64,000 nt of DNA, from contig NZ_MAQW01000012.1 of NCBI RefSeq assembly GCF_001682855.1, positions 186,001-250,000 of the forward strand, given 5' to 3'. The notes beneath the pieces are model-generated. The model saw only the letters and a program-made list of their open reading frames with translations. It ran no database searches and was not told where the DNA came from. The stretch is from Bacillus sp. FJAT-27264. Lineage in GTDB: Bacteria > Bacillota > Bacilli > Paenibacillales > Paenibacillaceae. Positions 25,661 through 33,401 of this stretch are shown in pieces. Numbering within the stretch: position 1 is the first letter of the stretch; each line of letters opens with the position of its first letter. The translations under genes were made by a program, and so were the position numbers.

Positions 25661-25701
25661 ACTATAAACTGGTTATGAAACAATTCTTAAGGAATTCTTA
25701 A
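25661..25701 (-). promoter_or_regulatory. Direct-repeat operator and -10 (site 3 of 3)
   Basis: On the minus strand TTAAGAATTCCTTAA (25687-25701), TTAA at an 11-base period, is followed after exactly 20 bases by TATAGT (25661-25666). It lies 80 bp upstream of the dedA start. Confidence 0.72.
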
Positions 25702-25731
25702 TTCATACATAACCCTCGCATCGCCAAAAAA

Positions 25732-25754
25732 GAGGCTATTACTTGCTTAGCCTC
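25732..25754 (-). terminator. Terminator overlapping the HxlR stop codon
   Basis: GAGGCTA and TAGCCTC pair around a 9-base loop; on the minus strand a run of six T follows. The HxlR stop codon (25747-25749) lies within the hairpin. Confidence 0.75.
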
Positions 25755-26136
25755 GTTCTGGTAATGTCCGATCATAGTTGGCCCTTGCCTCTTCGACTTC
25801 TGAATAATTCGTTCTGCCCCACTGCCTTAGTTCTTTCATGGGTTGAAGTAAGGTTTCGCCTAATGCAGTTAGCGAATAGTCCACGATTGGTGGTACCACC
25901 GGTGTGATATGGCGTTTTACGATTCCATCGCGCTCCAGCTTTCGCAGCGTTTCTGTCAGCATTTTTTTGGAAATGCCATCAACTTTTCTGGAAATTTCCC
26001 CATACCTGATCTGGCCGTTCTCTAATGCATAAATGACGAGCCCCGTCCATTTGTTGGAAATAATATCAAGGACCCTGCTATAGCCACAGCCTGCCAGTGT
26101 AAAGTCGGGTTGTTTTTTTCTATTGGAAGATGTCAT
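25747..26136 (-). CDS. HxlR-family transcriptional regulator
   Basis: 129 residues with the HxlR winged helix: CGYSRVLDIISNKWTGLVIYALENGQIRYGEISRKVDGISKKMLTETLRKLERDGIVKR and the wing YSLTALGETLLQPMKELRQWG. The conserved N-terminal Cys (AGCGYSR) is the residue used for thiol or electrophile sensing in several relatives such as YodB and HypR. It is divergent from the lactonase-like gene, and a perfect 16-bp palindrome lies between them, so it most likely represses that gene and itself. Confidence 0.88.
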   Translation of the reverse strand: MTSSNRKKQPDFTLAGCGYSRVLDIISNKWTGLVIYALENGQIRYGEISRKVDGISKKMLTETLRKLERDGIVKRHITPVVPPIVDYSLTALGETLLQPMKELRQWGRTNYSEVEEARANYDRTLPERG

Positions 26137-26170
26137 ACCTTTTCCCCCTTATGAACTTGTAAGTAACCTG

Positions 26171-26186
26171 GGCACTTTAAAGTGCC
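26171..26186. promoter_or_regulatory. Perfect 16-bp palindrome between HxlR and lactonase genes
   Basis: GGCACTTTAAAGTGCC is fully self-complementary and is centred between the two divergent genes. It is flanked by further partial symmetry (AAGTAAC ... GTAAGT). It is the best candidate operator for HxlR. Confidence 0.6.
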
Positions 26187-26307
26187 TCCTTATGTAAGTT
26201 TAGATTTTAGATTAAGGTATGTCTATACCTGCCGCCACACTAGCGTAACTGTTACGAGCGGAGTGTGCAATGGAATGAAAATAACTCTTCAACAGGAGGA
26301 AATGAGT

Positions 26308-27156
26308 ATGTCGAACATAATTAAACCACGGCCCAAACTGTATGTAATGGATAATGGGGTAATGAGTATGGATAAGAATTGGATCATTGCCATGCATAAT
26401 CCAGCTACGATTAATAATCCTAATGCGGCAACGCAATTCGTTGAATTTCCGATCTATACCGTGTTGATTGACCATCCTGAAGGAAAGATTTTGTTCGATA
26501 CTGCATGTAATCCCAATTCGATGGGCCCTGAAGGACGTTGGGCCGAATCCACCCAATTGTCCTCTCCATGGGTCGCCAGTGAAGAATGTTATCTGCATAA
26601 CCGGCTGGAACAGCTAAACGTACGGCCCGAAGATATTCGGTACGTCATTGCTTCCCATTTGCATTTGGATCATGCGGGATGTCTGGAGATGTTCACCAAC
26701 GCGACCATTATCGTGCACGAGGATGAGCTGAACGGTGCACTGCAGAGTTATGCCCGTAATATCAAGGACGGTGCTTATGTCTGGGACGACATTGATGCCT
26801 GGATCAAAAATCACCTGCAGTGGAAAACCATCAAACGCCAGGAGGATAACCTGGAACTCGCTGAAGGCATTAAGATCCTCAATTTTGGCAGCGGACATGC
26901 TTGGGGAATGATTGGTTTGCATGTAGAGCTGCCGGAGACAGGAGGAATCATCCTCGCATCGGATGCAATCTATTCAGCAGAAAGCTACGGTCCACCCGTC
27001 CGGCCACCAGGCATTATTTATGATCTGCTTGGTTATCGGGAAACAGTAGAAAAGATCCGCACGCTAGCTACTCGAACGAATTCGCAAGTGTGGTTCGGCC
27101 ATGATGCGAATCAATTCAAGCAACTTCGTAAATCTACTGAGGGCTATTACGAATAA
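26308..27156 (+). CDS. Metallo-beta-lactamase-fold hydrolase, N-acyl-homoserine-lactonase-like
   Basis: I choose the ATG at 26308, eight bases after AGGAGG; another ATG at 26302 is too close. 282 residues with the dinuclear zinc site HLHLDHAG, GHAWGMIG, ASDAIYS (bridging Asp) and a final His in WFGHD, the AttM/AiiA-like arrangement. Such enzymes open the lactone ring of acyl-homoserine lactones and thereby quench Gram-negative quorum signals; related members act on other lactones. No signal peptide, so cytoplasmic. Controlled probably by the divergent HxlR protein. The 3' end overlaps the convergent TetR gene by 10 bp. Confidence 0.8.
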   Translation: MSNIIKPRPKLYVMDNGVMSMDKNWIIAMHNPATINNPNAATQFVEFPIYTVLIDHPEGKILFDTACNPNSMGPEGRWAESTQLSSPWVASEECYLHNRLEQLNVRPEDIRYVIASHLHLDHAGCLEMFTNATIIVHEDELNGALQSYARNIKDGAYVWDDIDAWIKNHLQWKTIKRQEDNLELAEGIKILNFGSGHAWGMIGLHVELPETGGIILASDAIYSAESYGPPVRPPGIIYDLLGYRETVEKIRTLATRTNSQVWFGHDANQFKQLRKSTEGYYE

Positions 27157-28040
27157 AATGCTCCTTGAATCATATTCTTCAGCTGCACCGCCCGGCTCTT
27201 AATTTCATTCTCTTTCTCTAAATAGGTTAAGATGGCCACTCCTAAAGCTACGGAAGGCTCGGCTTTGCTCATTTCCTCGCCAAATAAATGCAGCAATTCC
27301 TGCAGTTCCTTTCGAGTCGTATTGCCTGCAGGGATCTTCTCAATAAGAAGCCCAATCTGTGCAATCAGGTCTTGGATGGCCTCTTGCCTATTTTCTTCTT
27401 TCCCCTGGAATCCCCAATGAGGATGGGATTGAAGCATAGAAGCCGGCATTAATGGTGCTGCTTTGGTATTCAGCATGGAATCCGCAAGCACGTCTACTTT
27501 TTGCACAATAAACTGGGCTGTCTCTTCGATAGATGCAACTTCAAATCCATCAATCAGCCAGTATAAATATTCTTTAAGAATCGCTTTATAGATAAAAACC
27601 AGATCCGTTAGGAAAGGTGTTATTGGCTCACCGTAAACAGGCATCAGACAATCTCGATGCAGCATCATCAGCCGGCCCCGAACCCGTTCCCGAAGCGGAG
27701 CAAATGTAGGGTCTTGCTGGATGGGCAACTCAGTGAAATCTACAAGGATACGTTTGTATTCGATAAAGTATCTAAATCGCAAGACGATTTGCTGAAGAAG
27801 CTTTTCTTTAGGCGAGAGTTCTCGAATGGATTGTAAATTCTCCACCATATCAAAGTAATCATTCTGGCATGCATCGAACACTTCACTGAATAGGTCCTCT
27901 TTGGAAGAGAAATACTTGTATACAGATCCTTTGGCGATTTGGCAATCGTCGGCAATATCTTGTATGGACGTAGTCAGAAATCCTCGTTCCTTAAATAACC
28001 TGCAAGCCGAACGCAAGACCTCCTGCTTAGTTACCGCCAT
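27147..28040 (-). CDS. TetR/AcrR-family transcriptional regulator
   Basis: 297 residues; the ATG at 28040 has AAGGGGTG at good spacing and gives the usual compact N-terminus. Helix-turn-helix: VLRSACRLFKERGFLTTSIQDIADDCQIAKGSVYKYFSSKEDLFSEVF. The ligand domain of about 240 residues is longer than the usual 140-150, with a second all-helical part at the C-terminus. It is divergent from the isochorismatase-like gene, with overlapping promoters, and presumably represses it. Confidence 0.85.
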   Translation of the reverse strand: MAVTKQEVLRSACRLFKERGFLTTSIQDIADDCQIAKGSVYKYFSSKEDLFSEVFDACQNDYFDMVENLQSIRELSPKEKLLQQIVLRFRYFIEYKRILVDFTELPIQQDPTFAPLRERVRGRLMMLHRDCLMPVYGEPITPFLTDLVFIYKAILKEYLYWLIDGFEVASIEETAQFIVQKVDVLADSMLNTKAAPLMPASMLQSHPHWGFQGKEENRQEAIQDLIAQIGLLIEKIPAGNTTRKELQELLHLFGEEMSKAEPSVALGVAILTYLEKENEIKSRAVQLKNMIQGAFYS

Positions 28041-28055
28041 ATATAACACCCCTTC

Positions 28056-28084
28056 TTGACTTCTCTTGACCCATCGTACATAAT
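28056..28084 (+). promoter_or_regulatory. Promoter of the isochorismatase-like gene
   Basis: TTGACT (28056-28061), 17-bp spacer, CATAAT (28079-28084), about 44 bp before the start codon. TTGAC occurs twice in this interval (28056 and 28066), possibly part of the TetR operator. Confidence 0.6.
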
Positions 28085-28127
28085 TACGAACACCAAGTCA
28101 ATAAATTAATCGAGGAGTGGATAAGAT

Positions 28128-28697
28128 ATGAATTCTTTATTTAACCCCGCAACAGCAGCATTGGTTGTCATCGATCTTCAACAGTGGCTGGGCAACCAGT
28201 ATGCTCCCTATACTTCCCAGCAGGTTGTAGCCAATGCCGCTTCGTTAGCCCAGGCATTTCGTCAGCAAGAATCCTTTGTCGTTCTTGTACATGTATCAAG
28301 CAAAGATATGATGGATCTTCCTCGTCCAACACTGGACCAAAGCCCTCCTCCAATGAATTTATCTGCAGGGTGGGATGAACTTCTGCCAGAGTTGGGTGTG
28401 ACGGAAAGCGATCATATTGTGACCAAGAAGCAATGGGGAGCTTTCTATGGAACAGATCTTGATCTCCAATTACGCCGACGGGGAATTGATACCATTGTTC
28501 TATGCGGAATTGCTACTGGACTCGGTGTTGATACGACCGCGCGCGAAGCGTTTATGCACGGCTACAATCTCATTTTCGCAGAGGACGCAATGACGGGGTT
28601 CAGTGAAGCTGAACATAACCATGTTCGCGATTACATTTTCCCACGTATAGGCCGAACACGGACGACTAAAGAAATTGTAGACAGCATGGGCTCATAG
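28128..28697 (+). CDS. Isochorismatase-family hydrolase lacking the nucleophilic Cys
   Basis: 189 residues with the family core: catalytic Asp in VVIDLQ (residue about 16) and Lys in TKKQWGAF (about 103). Where cysteine hydrolases have GVATNxCV, this protein has GIATGLGV, so Gly replaces the nucleophile. The same Gly is found in true isochorismatases such as PhzD, which hydrolyse a vinyl ether without Cys. The tail SEAEHNHVRDYIFPRIGRTRTT is characteristic of a subgroup of unknown substrate. AGTGG/GAGGAG ribosome binding site upstream; divergent TetR regulator. Confidence 0.8.
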   Translation: MNSLFNPATAALVVIDLQQWLGNQYAPYTSQQVVANAASLAQAFRQQESFVVLVHVSSKDMMDLPRPTLDQSPPPMNLSAGWDELLPELGVTESDHIVTKKQWGAFYGTDLDLQLRRRGIDTIVLCGIATGLGVDTTAREAFMHGYNLIFAEDAMTGFSEAEHNHVRDYIFPRIGRTRTTKEIVDSMGS

Positions 28698-28918
28698 TAA
28701 TAATAGCCTAAGATGGTTGACTTGCCATATCAAGCATGTTAACCTAGGCCGAGCATTAACAATGATTTACAAACCCTCCTACACTTATAACAATGAAAGG
28801 TAATTCAACAAATGATGATTTATAGCCGTCTTGCCATCATGATGCCCCCCTTTCCCTAGCTAGGCTCATATTCTTGTTGTCATAACAGAGTATAGGCTTG
28901 TAGGAGGGCTAAAATATA

Positions 28919-30100
28919 ATGAAGAAATTTGCAGTACCATCGTTGCTTTTAATGATTGTTCTTGTGGCTTTTCCACAAATTAGTGAGACCATCTATACCC
29001 CATCTCTACCGGATCTAGCAACGGCACTTGGGGTATCTAATAGTTCTGTACAGTTTACACTAAGCATCTATTTTATCGGATTTGCTCTGGGTGTCTTCTG
29101 CTGGGGCTGGTTGTCTGACTTGATCGGACGCAGACCTGCGATACTGGGCGGTCTAATCGTCTATGGCATCGGGAGCTTGATGTGTTTTTATGCGGAATCC
29201 ATCGATTGGCTTCTGGTCAGCCGTTTCATTCAGGCTTTTGGCGCTGCAACAGGCTCAGTCGTCACCCAAACGATGCTCCGTGAAAGTGTATCGGGAGAGC
29301 GAAGGCATGTCATGTTTGCCCAAATATCGGCGGTTATTGCGTTTACCCCGGCAGTCGGACCGCTTATTGGCGGATGGGTTGACCAGGTTTTTGGCTTCAG
29401 GGCAGTATTCTTTGTCCTTGTAGTGATGAGTGTGTTGTTGTTTGTGTATGCCTTTTTGAAACTGCCAGAGACAACGAGTGTCTCTCAAAGATCAAAGGTC
29501 GCAATACTGCCGGTAGTTCGAAGAATGCTTGCAATACCTCGTGTGCTAGTGTTTGGAGGATTAATCGGTGGGATTAACGGGATATTATTCAGTTATTATG
29601 CCGAAGCGCCCTTCATTTTCATCGAGCATTTTGGGCTATCCCCAGGAGTGTACGGTTTTATGGGCATTATTGTGGCTCTGGCCTCCGTTGTCGGGGCTAT
29701 GATCTCCAGAAGATTATTACCGCTTTATGCACCCGAAAAAATCATTCATCGCGGCTGCCTGGTCATGACCGGCGGGTCGTTACTCTTAACGCTGGGAAGC
29801 AGCCTGTCCGGGATGCCGGACAACCTGGTCGTCATCTGCATGTTAATGTCTATGTTCGTGATGTTGATTGGAGCCGGCATGGCATTGCCTAACTGCCTGA
29901 GTCTTGCCCTTGTTCAGTTTCATGATGTAATTGGCACAGCGGGGGCAATATTCAGTTTGGGATACTACTTGCTGGTGAGTCTGACAACGTGGGGAATGAG
30001 CTTGCTCCATAATGGTTCATTGCTGACGCTGCCTTTATACTTCCTGACGATCAGCAGTGTAATGTGGTGGCTTAGCAGAAGATTTATTACTGCGGAATAG
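28919..30100 (+). CDS. MFS drug-efflux transporter, Bcr/CflA type
   Basis: 393 residues, 12 membrane helices. Bcr/CflA features: FPQISETIYTPSLPDLATALG at helix 1, motif A GWLSDLIGRRPAILGG between helices 2 and 3, and GSVVTQTMLRESV in the antiporter motif C region. Such proteins expel drugs or dipeptides by proton antiport. The ribosome binding site is AGGAGGG, eight bases before ATG. The 220-bp upstream gap after the isochorismatase-like gene suggests a separate promoter. A terminator follows at 30174-30222. Confidence 0.88.
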   Translation: MKKFAVPSLLLMIVLVAFPQISETIYTPSLPDLATALGVSNSSVQFTLSIYFIGFALGVFCWGWLSDLIGRRPAILGGLIVYGIGSLMCFYAESIDWLLVSRFIQAFGAATGSVVTQTMLRESVSGERRHVMFAQISAVIAFTPAVGPLIGGWVDQVFGFRAVFFVLVVMSVLLFVYAFLKLPETTSVSQRSKVAILPVVRRMLAIPRVLVFGGLIGGINGILFSYYAEAPFIFIEHFGLSPGVYGFMGIIVALASVVGAMISRRLLPLYAPEKIIHRGCLVMTGGSLLLTLGSSLSGMPDNLVVICMLMSMFVMLIGAGMALPNCLSLALVQFHDVIGTAGAIFSLGYYLLVSLTTWGMSLLHNGSLLTLPLYFLTISSVMWWLSRRFITAE

Positions 30101-30173
30101 TTTTTTTGGAATGATTTTCTTAAAAAAATAAAACGCCAAGAAGAAGTGGACCGGGGCGACACTTCAAACACAT

Positions 30174-30222
30174 AGGAGCAGTCCAGAACTATTTATTAGT
30201 TTCTGAACTGCTCCTTTTTTTG
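30174..30222 (+). terminator. Terminator after the MFS gene
   Basis: A 15-bp stem with one mismatch (AGGAGCAGTCCAGAA with TTCTGAACTGCTCCT) is followed by seven T. The rest of the 330-bp interval 30101-30430 holds only AT-rich sequence and the promoter listed next. Confidence 0.85.
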
Positions 30223-30324
30223 AGCAGGAAATCCATCCATCTTCCGGATTTTTCCAGCTTCCATATCATTTCCTCCTCTATACTTGCTTCAACAGACCGT
30301 CAAATACATAATAAAATAATTATC

Positions 30325-30353
30325 TTTACAAAAAATAGGATATGGTTTATTTT
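30325..30353 (+). promoter_or_regulatory. Possible promoter of the ArsR-like/ABC exporter operon
   Basis: TTTACA (30325-30330), 17-bp spacer, TATTTT (30348-30353), about 75 bp upstream of the start codon. A second possibility is the TTGACT-containing stretch near 30377. Confidence 0.4.
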
Positions 30354-30430
30354 AACATTAAGTATTCATTGAATATTGACTGAACGGATACAACATTCAA
30401 AATTCACTTCATTCAAAACTGGAGGTTTCG

Positions 30431-31558
30431 ATGGAAGATACGCTGAAGAATACCTTACTAAGGAATATTAAGTTTGCTTACAACGAGGCTTTAGAGTTAA
30501 TTGTTTTCATGGGAATGATTGCTAATGAGAAGCAGCTGCGCACGTGGGCAGCCGATTATAAGCTTGAAATGGATTCTCTTGCATTGTCCTATCATGAAGA
30601 AGCACGGTCACTTTTGTCTCCTCATGCAAACCGGGAACTCCATTTTTTCTTTCAATATAACTTTTTTCATAAAGCACTGGATTTTGCTTTCTATGAGTCC
30701 ATCTGTACCTGTGCAGAACCACAAACAGCTGAAGCATGGATCACTCGTCTAGAGAACAGCCCTGCCGACAAGGTAGTCTCAGAGATGGTATATGGCGTAT
30801 ATTACGATAAATTAGAAGAACTACTTGAAGGAAACGATTGGGAGGTCGTTAAAAAGGATATTCGCTTAATGACCGAGCTTGTGACTAGAACCAAACCACA
30901 TCAAGAGGTTATTCATGCCCATGGACCATTGCTCGAATGCCTCACTTATCCCGAGGACACGAAGCAACGTTATATGCAGCTCTTCAACCAATTCTATCGA
31001 GATGTGTTTTCACTTTTCAAAGAGCCACTAAGACAAGCATCTGATGAAGCCTCCCAGCGATATGAAGAAATGTTCCTAGATAATCCTGAGAGATTTATTC
31101 GTGAGGTTAACAAAAATGAACCTGCCATGTATGACGTCCCTACTAATTTTCATGTTAGCTTCATAGCTCAACTTGGAAACCATTGTCTCTTTTTTAGCAC
31201 AGCAGATTCTGAACGTGTAGGAACGGTAATCTTCGGAATACATAATGCTCTTGCTTTCGGACCTGCTGCTGAGCGGGAGAAGACAGAGCTATTCTTGAAG
31301 GCATTTTCGGATAAAAGGCGATTAGACTTCTTGTTACTATTACGGAAACGCCCTCACTATGGGCAAGAGATTGCAACAGCACTTGGCATCACACCCGCTG
31401 CAGTAACGTATCATGCCAACTTCTTATTCTTCTTAGACCTTATCCAGATCAAAAGAGAGGATCATCGATTATATTACCATCTTCAAGTGGATAAATTGCG
31501 GGAGCTGCTAGCTATCACTACGAAGGTCATGCTCGACGAGGAACCAGGGAGGGTTTAA
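30431..31558 (+). CDS. ArsR-like winged-helix regulator with a long N-terminal domain
   Basis: 375 residues, far longer than simple ArsR proteins (about 100). Residues 1-280 are a helical domain with no motif I recognise; residues 290-350 form the winged helix (FLKAFSDKRRLDFLLLLRKRPHYGQEIATALGITPAAVTYHANFLFFLDLI). This length class is found in Paenibacillus and Bacillus next to ABC exporters. The stop codon overlaps the ribosome binding region of the exporter gene, one base before its TTG start, so the three genes form one operon. It likely senses the exported compound through the N-domain. Confidence 0.75.
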   Translation: MEDTLKNTLLRNIKFAYNEALELIVFMGMIANEKQLRTWAADYKLEMDSLALSYHEEARSLLSPHANRELHFFFQYNFFHKALDFAFYESICTCAEPQTAEAWITRLENSPADKVVSEMVYGVYYDKLEELLEGNDWEVVKKDIRLMTELVTRTKPHQEVIHAHGPLLECLTYPEDTKQRYMQLFNQFYRDVFSLFKEPLRQASDEASQRYEEMFLDNPERFIREVNKNEPAMYDVPTNFHVSFIAQLGNHCLFFSTADSERVGTVIFGIHNALAFGPAAEREKTELFLKAFSDKRRLDFLLLLRKRPHYGQEIATALGITPAAVTYHANFLFFLDLIQIKREDHRLYYHLQVDKLRELLAITTKVMLDEEPGRV

Positions 31559-31559
31559 T

Positions 31560-33401
31560 TTGAACAAACCGATGAATGCTCAAGCGGAGCCAACAAAGAA
31601 ATCACGAGCGATTTCGAATACATTTAAGCGTTTACTGAAACTTGGAAGACCCTATTTAGGGTGGTATCTCCTATTGTGTTTCTTGGCAGCAATCGTTTCT
31701 CTTGCATCGGTTGGGATCGCTGAATCCTTACGGCGTATGATCAATGCTGCTACGAATAAGGATATGTCTAGTTTGATGTCCGGCGCAATTATTGCCCTAA
31801 TCATCGTTATTGTGGATGCTGCGGCTAATTTTCTAAAAACTTACTTATCAGGTGTACTTGAGTTCAAATCTACCTCCAAGCTGCAAGTATCTGTTCTATC
31901 CCGATTATTAAATGTTCGAATGAAAGATTTAGACCGTTATCATTCTGGTGATCTTATCAGCCGTATTAATGATTCTGCTACTGCTGCCCAGCAAGGCATT
32001 AACCAGAAGACGATTGATCTCTTCAGTAATCTGATGCAAATTATATTTCTTCTGACCTATCTATTCTCTCTCCAATATGCCTTAACCTTGGGAATGTTAT
32101 TGATTTGCTCATTGGTACCTCTTGTGATGCTGCCCTTCACTTCTCGCCTGCGTTCCATGCATGAGCAAAGACAGCACATTGAAACTACTCAACAAATGTT
32201 TATACAGGATACGGTACAGGGTGCAGAGGTTGTTCGTACCTTCTCCCTTGCGCCCAAGCTTCAGGAGCAATTCACAGGGCGGGTTATGAAATATTTGAAA
32301 ATTCATTTACCGGTCTCACGCTTAGAAGCTGTAGCTTATAATATGCCTCTTGCGGTTATTCTTGGTGGTTTGCTCTATGTTCTCTCCTATGGTGGATATC
32401 TGGTTATTCAAGGGCGTTTGGATGTGGGCGCCGTGGCAGCCTTTCTTGTATGCTTCGAGCAAATTGCAAACCCAGTGTCGAAGCTTGCGAATCTATGGAC
32501 TGAATTACAAGGCTCTTTGGCGCAAGGTAAGCGGTTATTTGAGGTCCTGGATTTACAAGAAGAAGGCGTACGCAGTGATCCCCATGTGAAAGATCTTCAT
32601 TTGGGAACTTCTATGAACACTAAACAGGCAGTTAGCGGATTATATCCCATTTCTTTTAACAACGTCGGTTTTGGCTATGGTGATGATCAAGTATTAACTA
32701 ATGTCAATCTGACGATTCAACCTGGTAAGGTAACCGCACTTGCTGGTCCTAGCGGCAGTGGAAAAAGCACTCTTCTTCAATTAATACTGTCATCTTATGA
32801 GCCTAATGAAGGTACAATTCACTCCGGTAATGTACTGTTAAGCAGCATCTCCCCTCGATCCTGGCGTAGTCATTTGGCGTACGTATCTCAGGAATCCTAT
32901 CTATTCTCCGGAACACTCTATGAGAATATTGCATGGGGAAGACCTGATGCTACTTTTGAAGAGATTATTTCAGCTGCACAACACGCTGGTATCCATGAAT
33001 TCATTATGACAACCCCTCATCAATATGAGACTTTTATAGGTGAACGAGGTCTTTCCTTTTCCGGGGGCGAAAGGCAGCGGCTTTCCATTGCCAGGGCGTT
33101 TGTCCGAAAGCCTAAGCTTCTGCTTCTTGATGAGCCCACTGCAGCACTTGATAGCCACAACGAAGAAATTGTCGGGCAAGCACTGCAAGAACTCATGCAT
33201 GATCGTACAACCGTTGTTGTTGCCCACAGACTCTCTACCATTAGAAATGCAGATCATATTTATTATATGGAAGCGGGCTCTATTGTTGAGGAGGGAACTC
33301 ATCTAGAACTAATGGATTTGAAAGGAAAGTATTACACCATGGTGGAGACAACATTGAAAAAGGATGATACTTCTGCAGCGGTCATGGAGGAAGCGCAATG
33401 A
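31560..33401 (+). CDS. ABC exporter half-transporter, subunit 1 (TTG start)
   Basis: 613 residues. TTG at 31560 lies seven bases after GGGAGG; the next ATG is too far. Six membrane helices (30-330), then ATPase domain with Walker A GPSGSGKSTLLQL, X/Q-loop YVSQESYLFSGTLYENIAWG, signature LSFSGGERQRLSIARAF, Walker B LLLLDEPTAALD and H-loop VAHRLST. Type IV exporter fold (MsbA/BmrCD). The gene ends in an ATGA overlap with subunit 2, so a heterodimer is expected. Both ATPase sites keep the catalytic Glu. Probable role: efflux of a drug, peptide or lipid. Confidence 0.9.
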   Translation: MNKPMNAQAEPTKKSRAISNTFKRLLKLGRPYLGWYLLLCFLAAIVSLASVGIAESLRRMINAATNKDMSSLMSGAIIALIIVIVDAAANFLKTYLSGVLEFKSTSKLQVSVLSRLLNVRMKDLDRYHSGDLISRINDSATAAQQGINQKTIDLFSNLMQIIFLLTYLFSLQYALTLGMLLICSLVPLVMLPFTSRLRSMHEQRQHIETTQQMFIQDTVQGAEVVRTFSLAPKLQEQFTGRVMKYLKIHLPVSRLEAVAYNMPLAVILGGLLYVLSYGGYLVIQGRLDVGAVAAFLVCFEQIANPVSKLANLWTELQGSLAQGKRLFEVLDLQEEGVRSDPHVKDLHLGTSMNTKQAVSGLYPISFNNVGFGYGDDQVLTNVNLTIQPGKVTALAGPSGSGKSTLLQLILSSYEPNEGTIHSGNVLLSSISPRSWRSHLAYVSQESYLFSGTLYENIAWGRPDATFEEIISAAQHAGIHEFIMTTPHQYETFIGERGLSFSGGERQRLSIARAFVRKPKLLLLDEPTAALDSHNEEIVGQALQELMHDRTTVVVAHRLSTIRNADHIYYMEAGSIVEEGTHLELMDLKGKYYTMVETTLKKDDTSAAVMEEAQ

